Source: Lachnospiraceae bacterium (lineage in GTDB: Bacteria; Bacillota; Clostridia; Lachnospirales; Lachnospiraceae). Taken from it: 41,017 nt of DNA. The position numbers and the translations under genes were made by a program. This document shows, piece after piece, positions 17,032-25,160 of the stretch. Every line of letters starts with the position of its first letter. Within the stretch, counting starts at the first letter, position 1. The notes beneath the pieces are model-generated. The model worked only from the letters and a program-made list of their open reading frames with translations, searched no databases and had not been told where the DNA came from. The DNA lies in NCBI GenBank assembly GCA_017938285.1, contig JAGBBW010000077.1, forward strand, positions 1 to 41,017, given 5' to 3'.

Positions 17032-18537
17032 ATGACAAAGGAAATTCTCTGGCTGGCTGAGTATGGAGTAACAACCGGTCTGATTAGTGAAGATGACAGA
17101 ATTTATACAGTAAACCGTCTGATGGAGCTGTTTGGCATGGATGACCTTGGGGAAGAGGAAATGCTGGATCTTCCATGTGATACTGCGCATCTGGCGGAGG
17201 TATTGGAGCGTATGAACGACTATGCGGCAGAGCATGGTTTGATGGAAGACAATACCGTTACTTACCGTGATTTATTTGATACAAAGGTAATGGGACTTCT
17301 GACCCCAAGACCAGGTGAAGTGATTCGCGCCTTTGAGGAAAAGAAGGCAGTAAGTACAGAAGCAGCAACAGACTATTTTTATAAGCTGTGCAGAGATACA
17401 AACTATATCCGTACAGACCGTGTCAGCAAGGACCGTAAGTGGAAGGTGGATTCGGAGTATGGCGGGATTGACATTACCATCAATCTGTCCAAGCCGGAAA
17501 AGGACCCGAAGGCAATTGCTGCCGCAAAGCTGATGAAGCAGAGCGGCTATCCAAAGTGCCAGCTTTGTATGGAAAACCAGGGCTATGCAGGACGGACGAA
17601 CCATCCGGCAAGACAGAACCTGCGGATTATTCCTTTAACAATTAACAACGAGCCATGGGGCTTCCAGTATTCTCCGTATGTATATTATAATGAGCATTGT
17701 ATCGTACTGAACCAGAAGCATACGCCAATGAAGATTGACCGTGCCTGCTTCGTGAAGCTGCTTGACTTTGTGGAGCAGTTCCCACATTACTTCCTTGGTT
17801 CCAATGCGGACCTGCCAATTGTTGGTGGTTCCATTTTAACCCACGACCATTTCCAGGGCGGACATTATACCTTCGCCATGGCAAAGGCAGAAGTGGAAAC
17901 TCCGGTTGTATTCCATGGTTTTGAGGATGTGCAGGCAGGAATTGTAAAATGGCCGATGTCTGTTATCCGTATCAGCAGTGAAAAGAAGGAACGCCTGGTA
18001 GAGCTGGCAGAAAAGATTCTGAAGGTATGGAGAGGTTATACCGATGAGTCCGTTACTGTATTTGCAGAAACAGATGGTGAGCCTCACAACACGATTACTC
18101 CGATTGCCAGAGTAAGAGAAGGTAAGTTTGAGCTGGATTTAGTTTTGAGAAACAACCTGACAACGGAGGAGCATCCGCTGGGAGTTTACCATCCTCATGC
18201 AGAGCTTCATCACATTAAGAAGGAAAATATCGGTCTGATTGAGGTAATGGGTCTTGCAGTGCTTCCTGCCAGATTAAAGACAGAGCTGGAGGAAGTGAAG
18301 CAGTGTCTGCTTTCCGGAACCGCAGTTTCTTCCGTGGAAAGCATTGCAGCTCATGGTCCATGGGCGGAGGAGCTGGTGGCAAAATATAAGACCTTTGACA
18401 AGGAAACCATTGATGCTGTGGTGGAAAAGGAAGTTGGAGAAGTATTTGTCAAGGTTCTGGAGCATGCCGGTGTTTATAAGAGAACAGAAGAAGGAAAGGC
18501 TGCATTCCTGAAATTTGTGGAAAAAGTAAATCAGTAG
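17032..18537 (+). CDS. galT: Galactose-1-phosphate uridylyltransferase, class II (Firmicute type)
   Basis: This 501-residue enzyme exchanges UMP between UDP-glucose and galactose 1-phosphate, making UDP-galactose and glucose 1-phosphate. It belongs to the long Firmicute GalT class rather than the ~350-residue E. coli class. Visible conserved stretches are GVTTGLI near the N-terminus, CQLCMENQGYAGR (~181-193) and THDHFQGGHYTFAMA (~274-288, histidine-rich active-site region). The start at 17032 is preferred because GGAG lies 6 nt upstream. The in-frame ATG at 17020 overlaps that site and is poorly served. It forms an operon with galK and ends at a terminator at 18556-18596. Confidence 0.95.
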   Translation: MTKEILWLAEYGVTTGLISEDDRIYTVNRLMELFGMDDLGEEEMLDLPCDTAHLAEVLERMNDYAAEHGLMEDNTVTYRDLFDTKVMGLLTPRPGEVIRAFEEKKAVSTEAATDYFYKLCRDTNYIRTDRVSKDRKWKVDSEYGGIDITINLSKPEKDPKAIAAAKLMKQSGYPKCQLCMENQGYAGRTNHPARQNLRIIPLTINNEPWGFQYSPYVYYNEHCIVLNQKHTPMKIDRACFVKLLDFVEQFPHYFLGSNADLPIVGGSILTHDHFQGGHYTFAMAKAEVETPVVFHGFEDVQAGIVKWPMSVIRISSEKKERLVELAEKILKVWRGYTDESVTVFAETDGEPHNTITPIARVREGKFELDLVLRNNLTTEEHPLGVYHPHAELHHIKKENIGLIEVMGLAVLPARLKTELEEVKQCLLSGTAVSSVESIAAHGPWAEELVAKYKTFDKETIDAVVEKEVGEVFVKVLEHAGVYKRTEEGKAAFLKFVEKVNQ

Positions 18538-18539
18538 TC

Positions 18540-18569
18540 TTGACGAAAGGTCATAAAAAGAGCTATAGT
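18540..18569 (+). promoter_or_regulatory. Possible promoter for the signal peptidase gene
   Basis: TTGACG (18540-18545), an 18-nt spacer and TATAGT (18564-18569). The -10 lies inside the galT terminator stem. It is the best promoter-like sequence before the gene, but the overlap makes it tentative. Confidence 0.35.
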
Positions 18570-18596
18570 ATACATTGTGTGTACTATAGCTTTTTG
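18556..18596 (+). terminator. galKT operon terminator
   Basis: The stem AGCTATAGTA (18561-18570) pairs with TACTATAGCT (18582-18591), with flanking A and T runs. Confidence 0.85.
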
Positions 18597-18669
18597 GCGT
18601 AAAAGGAAATGGAAACGTACAGGAAAAGCTTCATAGACAGTTGGAGAATATGGAAGAGGAGACTATGGA

Positions 18670-19224
18670 ATGAAAGATGATGTAAAAAAACAGATAAAAG
18701 AAATTCTGGCCTGGATACTGACGATTGTGCTGGCAGTTGTGGCAGCGAAGGCAATTAACAAATATGTAATTATCAAGGCAGAGGTGCCGACCGGTTCCAT
18801 GGAGCATACCATTGAGGTGGATGACTGTATTCTGGGACTGCAGCCGGCCTATCTGTTCAGTGAGCCGGAACGGGGAGATATTCTCATTTTTCCGTGGCCG
18901 GATAATCCGGAAGTGACTTATGTGAAGCGTGTCATCGGTCTGCCGGGAGAAACAGTGGAAATTAAGGACGGTGCAGTATATATTGATGGCGAAGCAATTG
19001 AGGAACCATATCTGAAAGAAGAAATGTATGGGGCATATGGTCCGTATGTGGTGCCGGAGGGCTGTTATTTTATGATGGGGGATAACCGCAACTCTTCCCA
19101 GGATTCCAGAAGATGGACCAATACTTTTTTAAAAAAAGAGGATATCATGGCAAAGGTGCTGTTCCGTTATTCTCCGGATTTTTACTGGTTTCCGGAGGTA
19201 GAGTACGGGAAAACGGCTGATTAA
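18670..19224 (+). CDS. lepB: Signal peptidase I
   Basis: This 184-residue membrane-anchored serine protease removes signal peptides from exported pre-proteins on the outer face of the membrane. There is one N-terminal membrane segment (~13-32). The catalytic Ser is S43 in VPTGSMEHTI and the catalytic Lys is K86 in TYVKRVIGLPGE. The conserved box MGDNRNSSQDSR is at ~135-146. The length matches Gram-positive SipS-type enzymes. GAGGAGA precedes the ATG. It stands alone between the gal operon and the DUF6033-like gene, with ~100 nt on each side. Such genomes often encode several type I peptidases, so this need not be the only one. The nearby exported proteins are plausible substrates. Confidence 0.95.
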   Translation: MKDDVKKQIKEILAWILTIVLAVVAAKAINKYVIIKAEVPTGSMEHTIEVDDCILGLQPAYLFSEPERGDILIFPWPDNPEVTYVKRVIGLPGETVEIKDGAVYIDGEAIEEPYLKEEMYGAYGPYVVPEGCYFMMGDNRNSSQDSRRWTNTFLKKEDIMAKVLFRYSPDFYWFPEVEYGKTAD

Positions 19225-19277
19225 AAAATATTTCCGGTTTTGTGCAGTTATTTTGCATAACAGTGCCCTGGACAGGT

Positions 19278-19304
19278 TAAGAAAAGGGAAAATCCTGCCG
19301 ATAT
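19278..19304 (+). promoter_or_regulatory. Near-consensus sigma-28 (SigD/FliA) promoter
   Basis: TAAG (19278-19281), exactly 15 nt, then GCCGATAT (19297-19304). The Gram-positive flagellar sigma consensus is TAAA-N15-GCCGATAT, so only one base differs. The next start codon is at 19371. No comparable sigma-A promoter is seen in this gap. Confidence 0.75.
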
Positions 19305-19307
19305 ATT

Positions 19308-19346
19308 AGATATCAGAGAGGTTTCACGGATGTGCCTCTGAAATCT
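19308..19346 (+). other. Hairpin in the 5' leader of the DUF6033-like gene
   Basis: AGATATCAGA (19308-19317) pairs with TCTGAAATCT (19337-19346) with one mismatch. It starts at about the predicted transcript 5' end and ends 8 nt before the Shine-Dalgarno. It may stabilise the mRNA. Confidence 0.45.
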
Positions 19347-19370
19347 AGTCTATCAGGGAGGATTTTTATT

Positions 19371-20249
19371 ATGAATTTTACAACAACTACAATGACAGAA
19401 CAGCTCGTCCAGAATATGTACCAGAAGTCAGAAAAGGCGTATGTAAAAAATGGAAAGGCACAGGAGGCAAAGACAGAAAAACAGAGTGCGGAAAAGGCTG
19501 CTGTTTATGAAGGCAGTGTAAATCAGACAAAAGCCACCTATTCCAGACCGGTTGCTGTAAACCAGAAGAAGGACAAAAAGGACGACCTGCAGACAAAGCT
19601 CGACAAAACCTATGAAGCTTTAAGTGATGAGGCAAAAGACTATCTTGCACAGTTAAAAGAGAAGTTTGGCGACATTGATTTCTTTGTGGCAGACTGTGCT
19701 ACCGATGAGGAGATGAACCGCTATTTTGCCATGGGTACCAAGAAGTACTCCTGTGTAATCAGTTCTTCCCTGATTGAGCAGATGGCGACAGATGAAGCAG
19801 CCCGGGAAAAGTATGAGGGCATCATTGCCAATGCAGGAGAAGAAATTGAAGAAATGAAGGCAGAAGCTGCAGAGGAACTTGGGGAAGAAGCAGCAGAACA
19901 GATTGATTACGTTGGATTTACGGTAGATGATAATGGCGTGGTGGAATACTTTGCAAAGCTGAAAACCGATAACGATTCCTACTATACAAAGTTAAAGGAA
20001 AAGCGTGCAGAGGAAAAGGAAGCAGCTAAAAAGGCAGAAGAAAAGAGAGACGAAAAGAAAGCCGAAGAAAAACGTCTGGAGGATAAAAAAGAACCGGGAA
20101 AAGAACTTCTGGACAAGGAAGAGTTCTGGGTTAAGGCAGATTCCAAAGAAGGTCTGATTGCCGCTATCCGGGATGCACTTGGTCTTCCGGAAAAGGAGAC
20201 AGTTACAGCAGAAGAAAATCCAGAAATTACTGTAACCAAAGTGGAATAA
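19371..20249 (+). CDS. DUF6033-like protein of unknown function, probably in the flagellar regulon
   Basis: This 292-residue soluble protein has no signal peptide or membrane segment. The N-terminus is Thr-rich (MNFTTTTMTEQLVQNMYQK). A conserved-looking central part reads LSDEAKDYLAQLKEKFGDIDFFVADCATDEEM and then KKYSCVISSSLIEQMATDE. Residues ~205-242 are an extremely charged Lys/Glu coiled coil, followed by DKEEFWVKADSKEGLIAAIRDALGL. The overall pattern resembles DUF6033 proteins of Clostridia; this assignment is from memory, not a search. The start at 19371 is chosen because AGGGAGGA lies 8 nt upstream. The in-frame ATG at 19332 has no site. It is monocistronic with its own terminator. The sigma-28-type promoter suggests late flagellar or chemotaxis timing (inference). 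Function is unknown. Confidence 0.7.
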   Translation: MNFTTTTMTEQLVQNMYQKSEKAYVKNGKAQEAKTEKQSAEKAAVYEGSVNQTKATYSRPVAVNQKKDKKDDLQTKLDKTYEALSDEAKDYLAQLKEKFGDIDFFVADCATDEEMNRYFAMGTKKYSCVISSSLIEQMATDEAAREKYEGIIANAGEEIEEMKAEAAEELGEEAAEQIDYVGFTVDDNGVVEYFAKLKTDNDSYYTKLKEKRAEEKEAAKKAEEKRDEKKAEEKRLEDKKEPGKELLDKEEFWVKADSKEGLIAAIRDALGLPEKETVTAEENPEITVTKVE

Positions 20250-20261
20250 AACAGATAAACG

Positions 20262-20303
20262 AAACTGTCGGAAATTTTAGTGATTTCCGACAGTTTTTTT
20301 TTG
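20262..20303 (+). terminator. Rho-independent terminator
   Basis: A perfect 14-bp stem (AAACTGTCGGAAAT 20262-20275 with 20283-20296) is followed by a long T run. It ends the DUF6033-like gene. Confidence 0.92.
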
Positions 20304-20427
20304 ATTTTTTGTGTATTGTGACTAATTTTAATTTGTTCAGAAAAAGAACTTGTTTTTTTTTATAAACGTGGTATGACGAAAAAACACAAAAAAAGAAAAA
20401 GAGAGTCACAAAAGTAGGAGGATTGAC

Positions 20428-22221
20428 ATGCGAGAAGTGAAATGGGCCTTTTCCTTTATTAAAGGAAAAAATGTAATTCTGCTGATTGTTACCTGGCTGT
20501 CGGGTCTTGTATTTACCGGACTGCTGACGATTGAGCCAATGATTATCAGCCACATTGTCGATGACATTTTAAAACCAATGTTTGCAGATGCGTCCGTGAA
20601 AACAGAAGAAGTAATTGCAGAAGTAGTACCGTTACTGGTTCTGGCATTAGGCATAATCATTGCCCGTGCCGCAATTAAGTTCTGGGCCAATGTCCAGAGA
20701 GATGAGGTGGCATATCGTGCCATTGTGATTTTGAGAAAAGACATTTATGAAAAAGTTGGTGCACAAAGCCGTAACTTCTTTATGAAGAACCGTTCCGGTG
20801 ACCTGATTAATAAGTGTACCGGTGACCTGGACATGATTCGTCACTTTATCGCCTGGGTTTCTTATAATATTTTTGAATGTGTGATTATGGTGATTGTGGT
20901 ACTGACGGTATTTTTCAGTATCAGCTGGGAGTTTACCCTGTGCCTGCTGGCGATTTCCCCGGTTGCTTTTCTGACTGCCATCCGTATGGGCAAGGTCGTG
21001 CGTCCGATTTTTGGTAATGCCAGAGCGCAGTTATCCCGGTTAAATACCATGGTGCAGGAAAATATCAGTGGTAACCGTGTGGTGCGTGCATTCTGCCGGG
21101 AAGAGTTTGAAATAGGGAAATTCGACGCAGAAAATGAGAAATATTATGAGCTTCAGTTAGAGGGTAACAGAGTATGGGTGAAGTTTGCACCGATTCTGGA
21201 GACAGTGGCAAACATCATGAATACATGTGCTGTGATTGTGGGTGCCCTGCTTTGTATTTTTGAGCGGATTACCCTGGGAGATCTGGTTATTTTTACCTCC
21301 CTTTCCTGGATGTTAAACCAGCCGATGCAGCAGCTTGGCTTTTTCATTAATGATCTGCAGCGTTTTATGGCAAGCTGTGAACGTGTGCATGAACTGTATG
21401 ATATGGATACGGAAATCAAGAGTCCGGAAGATGCTGTGACAAAAGAAATTACCGGTGAGATTACATTAAAAAATGTTACCCTGTCCTATGATGGGGATGA
21501 AGTATTAAAGGATATTAATCTGCATATTCCGGCAGGAACTACCGTTGGTATTATGGGGGCTACCGGCTCCGGTAAGACAACCCTGCTGAATGTCATTACC
21601 CGGTTTATTGATGTAACGAAGGGCAGTGTGCTGATTGACGGTGTGGATGTAAAGAAATATAATCTCCAGCATCTGCGCCGGAATATTGGGATTGCCCTGC
21701 AGGATGTGTTCCTGTTTTCGGATACGGCAGAATCCAACATTGCTTATGGAGTGCCGGAGATAGATGAGGCAGAGGTCAGGAAAGCAGCAGTGGATGCCGA
21801 TGCAGACAGTTTTGTATCAAAACTGCCGGAAGGATATGACACTATTGTTGGTGAGCGAGGTATGGGTCTGTCCGGCGGACAGAAGCAGCGTCTTGCCCTG
21901 GCAAGAGCCCTGGCAATGAATGCGCCGATTTTAATGCTTGATGATACGACTTCTGCGGTAGACCTGGAAACAGAAAAATATATCCAGGAGCGTATTGCAG
22001 CACGAGAGAAAAAGGCGACAAAGCTGATTGTTGCCCAGAGAATTACGGCTGTGAAAAATGCGGATGTTATTATTGTTCTGGAAAATGGAAAAATTACCGA
22101 GCAGGGAACCCACAAAGAACTTTTGGAAAAGCAGGGATATTATTATAAGATTTACCGTATCCAGCAGGGACTTGCCGGGGAAGAAGAAATGAAAGCAGCT
22201 CTGGAAGGGGGTGCATTATAA
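20428..22221 (+). CDS. ABC exporter half-transporter, subunit A (degenerate Walker B)
   Basis: This 597-residue protein has an N-terminal six-helix ABC exporter domain (~15-320) fused to a nucleotide-binding domain (~345-585). Walker A is GATGSGKTT (~377). The signature is LSGGQKQRLALARAL (~481), canonical. Walker B is ILMLDDTTSAVD (~502), where the catalytic Glu is replaced by Asp. Such a replacement marks the degenerate ATP site of heterodimeric exporters such as BmrCD or TM287/288. AGGAGG lies 6 nt before the ATG. It overlaps its partner gene by one base (TAATG). Substrates may be drugs, lipids or peptides; none can be assigned. pheA and a DUF2974 gene follow on the same transcript. Confidence 0.93.
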   Translation: MREVKWAFSFIKGKNVILLIVTWLSGLVFTGLLTIEPMIISHIVDDILKPMFADASVKTEEVIAEVVPLLVLALGIIIARAAIKFWANVQRDEVAYRAIVILRKDIYEKVGAQSRNFFMKNRSGDLINKCTGDLDMIRHFIAWVSYNIFECVIMVIVVLTVFFSISWEFTLCLLAISPVAFLTAIRMGKVVRPIFGNARAQLSRLNTMVQENISGNRVVRAFCREEFEIGKFDAENEKYYELQLEGNRVWVKFAPILETVANIMNTCAVIVGALLCIFERITLGDLVIFTSLSWMLNQPMQQLGFFINDLQRFMASCERVHELYDMDTEIKSPEDAVTKEITGEITLKNVTLSYDGDEVLKDINLHIPAGTTVGIMGATGSGKTTLLNVITRFIDVTKGSVLIDGVDVKKYNLQHLRRNIGIALQDVFLFSDTAESNIAYGVPEIDEAEVRKAAVDADADSFVSKLPEGYDTIVGERGMGLSGGQKQRLALARALAMNAPILMLDDTTSAVDLETEKYIQERIAAREKKATKLIVAQRITAVKNADVIIVLENGKITEQGTHKELLEKQGYYYKIYRIQQGLAGEEEMKAALEGGAL

Positions 22222-23993
22222 TGGCGAGAAATAAATATAATGTAGATGAAACACTGGAATCCAAATTTGATATATCCCAGCTTATGCGGAGCATGGTGTA
22301 TGTCAGACGGTATGGAAAACTGTTTGTGGCAGCGTTCTGTTTCAGTATGATTTCCATAATTTGTGGTTTGCTGCTTCCGCTGTTTACCCAGAACGCCATA
22401 GATGAGTATATTCCGGATAAAGATGTGCGCTCCCTGGTGATTGCCGGTGTGGCAATTATTATTACGGTAATTATCCAGGCGGTGTGCAATAAAACACGTT
22501 CCCGTGCTACGGCAAAGGCAGGACAGGCAATTATCCGTGATATCCGGAGAGATTTGTTCGTGCATTTACAGGAACTGCCGTTTGACTATTTTGACAGCAG
22601 ACCGCACGGAAAAATTCTGGTGCGTGTGGTAAACTATGTAAACTCCGTATCGGATTTCCTGACAAACGGTATGATTAATATGGTTCTGGAGGGACTAAGC
22701 CTGATTCTGATTGCCGGATTCATGATTTATATGCATCCGGGTCTTTCTCTGGTGGTATTTTCCGGTATTCCGGTTTTTGTTGTGTTCCTGTTTGCCATCA
22801 AAGGGGTGCAGAGACGGGCTTGGCAGATGCAGGCCAACAAGCAGTCCAACTATACTGCGTATCTTGCGGAAAGTATTAATGGTGAGCGTGTAACCCAGAG
22901 CTTTGCAAGAGAAGAGTACAACAGTAATATCAATCAGGGTCTTTCCCTGGAAGCAAAGGACGCTTTCATGAAGGCGGTAACCGTAAACCACAGTATCTGG
23001 CCGCTGACACTGATTCTCACAAAGATTACAACGTATGCGCTTTATATCATTGGTATTCTGTATTTCCGGGACAGTCTGGAGGTTGGTGTGATTATTGCCA
23101 TGACAAACTATGCCAGCCGGTTCTGGCAGCCGATTCAGAACATCAGCAGCAACTACAACCAGCTGATTAATACCGTGTCTTATCTGGAACGTATTTTCCA
23201 GCTGATGGATGAGCCGGTAACCGTAACAGACGAACCGGATGCAGAGGCTCTGCCGGAAATCCAGGGTGAGGTAACATTTGACCATGTTATCTTTGAGTAC
23301 GAGAAGGATCGTCCGATTTTAAGGGATGTCAGTTTCCAGGCAAAAGCCGGGGAGAGCATTGCCCTGGTTGGTCCGACCGGTGCCGGAAAATCTACGATTG
23401 TAAATTTGGTCTCCAGGTTTTATAATATAAAGAGTGGCCAGGTTCTGATTGACAATCATGACATTGCAAAGGCAACGCTGCGTTCCATACGGAGCCAGAT
23501 GGGAATTATGCTGCAGGATACGTTTATTTTCTCTGGTACAATTATGGAAAATATCCGTTATGGCCGTCTGGATGCAACAGATGAAGAATGCATTGCTGCG
23601 GCAAAGCAGGTGTTTGCCGACGAATTTATCCGCAAGCTGCCGGATGGTTATTACACCCAGGTGAATGAGCGTGGAGATGTGCTGTCTGCCGGACAGCGTC
23701 AGTTGTTATCCTTTGCAAGAACCCTGCTCAGCAATCCGAAGATTCTGATTCTGGATGAAGCAACGTCTTCTATTGATACAAATACGGAGCTTCTGGTGCA
23801 GGAGGGTATCAAGCAGCTGTTAAAGAACAGAACCTCCTTTATAGTGGCACATCGTATTTCTACGATTAAAGGCTGCGACCGCATTATGTATATCAGTGAT
23901 GGTAAGATTGCAGAGAGCGGAAACCATGAGGAGCTGATGAAAAAGAAGGGCCACTATTACCAGCTGTATACTTCCCAGCTGACAAATGAATAG
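22221..23993 (+). CDS. ABC exporter half-transporter, subunit B (catalytic Walker B)
   Basis: This 590-residue partner of the preceding gene has the same layout: membrane domain ~30-330 and nucleotide-binding domain ~350-580. Walker A is GPTGAGKST (~384). Walker B is ILILDEATSSID with the catalytic Glu intact. The signature is LSAGQRQLLSFARTL rather than LSGGQ. Thus subunit A supplies the good signature and B the good Walker B, making one full and one degenerate ATP site, the known heterodimeric arrangement. The start codon overlaps the stop of subunit A, indicating translational coupling. The first ~15 residues (ARNKYNVDETLESKFD) are a soluble extension. It is followed 16 nt later by pheA. 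Confidence 0.93.
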   Translation: MARNKYNVDETLESKFDISQLMRSMVYVRRYGKLFVAAFCFSMISIICGLLLPLFTQNAIDEYIPDKDVRSLVIAGVAIIITVIIQAVCNKTRSRATAKAGQAIIRDIRRDLFVHLQELPFDYFDSRPHGKILVRVVNYVNSVSDFLTNGMINMVLEGLSLILIAGFMIYMHPGLSLVVFSGIPVFVVFLFAIKGVQRRAWQMQANKQSNYTAYLAESINGERVTQSFAREEYNSNINQGLSLEAKDAFMKAVTVNHSIWPLTLILTKITTYALYIIGILYFRDSLEVGVIIAMTNYASRFWQPIQNISSNYNQLINTVSYLERIFQLMDEPVTVTDEPDAEALPEIQGEVTFDHVIFEYEKDRPILRDVSFQAKAGESIALVGPTGAGKSTIVNLVSRFYNIKSGQVLIDNHDIAKATLRSIRSQMGIMLQDTFIFSGTIMENIRYGRLDATDEECIAAAKQVFADEFIRKLPDGYYTQVNERGDVLSAGQRQLLSFARTLLSNPKILILDEATSSIDTNTELLVQEGIKQLLKNRTSFIVAHRISTIKGCDRIMYISDGKIAESGNHEELMKKKGHYYQLYTSQLTNE

Positions 23994-24009
23994 AAAGGTG
24001 GAACGACCA

Positions 24010-25140
24010 ATGATAGATTTGGCAAAATCCAGAGAGAGCATCGACCGTATCGACAGACAGATTGTAGATTTGTTTGAAGAACGCATGAAAGTGGCGGGAG
24101 ATGTGGCAGAATATAAGAAAAACACTGGTAAGAAAGTATTTGACCCGGAACGGGAGCAGCAGAAGCTGGATACCCTGGGAGCACTGGCTTCCACACCGTT
24201 TAATGAACGGGCAATCCAGGAACTCTTTTCCCAGATTATGTCCATCAGCAGAAAGTACCAGTACAGTCTGCTGGCAGAACAGAAGGAACAGTTTGATGAA
24301 ATGGCAGAGCTGCCAAAGACAGCAGAAACAAAGGTGTGCTTCTTTGGGGCTCCGGGTTCTTATTCCGAACAGGCCATGGCAGATTGTTTTGGCATGGAGG
24401 TTACCAGTTTTCCGGCAGGAACCTTTAAAGAGGTGATGGAAGCGGTGCAGAGCGGCAGGGCAGACTTTGGTGTGCTGCCAATTGAAAATACCACTACCGG
24501 AGGAATTACGGACAGTTATGACCTTTTGATGGAGTATGACAACTATCTGGTTGGAGAACATGTGGTAAAAATTGAACACGCCCTGCTTGGTGTACCAGGG
24601 GCAGAAATCGGGGATATCCGCACCGTGTATTCCCACTCCCAGGGAATCAACCAGTGCCGGAAGTTTTTGGAAGAACATCCGCAGATTCGGCCGGCCGTAT
24701 CTGCCAGTACTTCGGAAAGTGCAAAGCAGGTCATGCTGGCTAACGATGTGTCCATGGCAGCGATTGCCAGCAAGAGGGCAGCAGCCATTTATGGTCTGGA
24801 AGTATTGGCGGAGTGTCTGAATACAGAAGATGTCAATTCGACCCGGTTTATTATTGTAACGAACAAAAAACAGTATCTTCCGAATGCAAATAAAATCAGT
24901 ATTTGTTTTGAACTGCCCCATGAATCCGGCAGTCTGTATAAAATGCTGAGCCACATTATGTACAATAATCTGAATATGACAAAGATTGAGTCCAGACCAA
25001 TTCCGGGACGAAGCTTTGAATACCGTTTTTTTGTGGATTTCGAAGGAAAGATTACGGATGCGGCAGTACGGAACACACTGAATGGTATCCGGGAGGAAGC
25101 GTCACGACTGAAGATACTTGGAAATATTGCAACAGAATAA
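24010..25140 (+). CDS. pheA: Bifunctional chorismate mutase / prephenate dehydratase
   Basis: This 376-residue P-protein converts chorismate to prephenate and then to phenylpyruvate, the route to phenylalanine. The chorismate mutase (AroQ) domain spans ~1-85 (SRESIDRIDRQIVDLFEER; EYKKNTGKKVFDPERE). The prephenate dehydratase domain spans ~105-285, with FFGAPGSYSEQA, PIENTTTGGI and the catalytic-site motif NSTRF. The ACT regulatory domain follows (HESGSLYKML; IESRPIPGRSFEYRFFVD), where ESRP is the Phe-binding motif, so feedback inhibition by Phe is expected. The start at 24010 follows AAAGGTGGA. The longer in-frame ATG at 23986 would overlap the ABC gene. It is 16 nt behind the exporter and 20 nt before DUF2974. 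Confidence 0.95.
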   Translation: MIDLAKSRESIDRIDRQIVDLFEERMKVAGDVAEYKKNTGKKVFDPEREQQKLDTLGALASTPFNERAIQELFSQIMSISRKYQYSLLAEQKEQFDEMAELPKTAETKVCFFGAPGSYSEQAMADCFGMEVTSFPAGTFKEVMEAVQSGRADFGVLPIENTTTGGITDSYDLLMEYDNYLVGEHVVKIEHALLGVPGAEIGDIRTVYSHSQGINQCRKFLEEHPQIRPAVSASTSESAKQVMLANDVSMAAIASKRAAAIYGLEVLAECLNTEDVNSTRFIIVTNKKQYLPNANKISICFELPHESGSLYKMLSHIMYNNLNMTKIESRPIPGRSFEYRFFVDFEGKITDAAVRNTLNGIREEASRLKILGNIATE

Positions 25141-25160
25141 TTTTTTAACAAGGAGGCTTA

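Noticed and set aside
20330-20350. GTTC-N7-GAAC repeat before the ABC exporter as a LexA box
   Set aside because: The half-sites are in the opposite order and spacing to GAAC-N4-GTTC. It could be another regulator's site but the evidence is too thin.
23893-24954. 353-residue open frame on the minus strand across pheA
   Set aside because: It is antisense to conserved pheA and the exporter end, and the translation has no recognisable motif.
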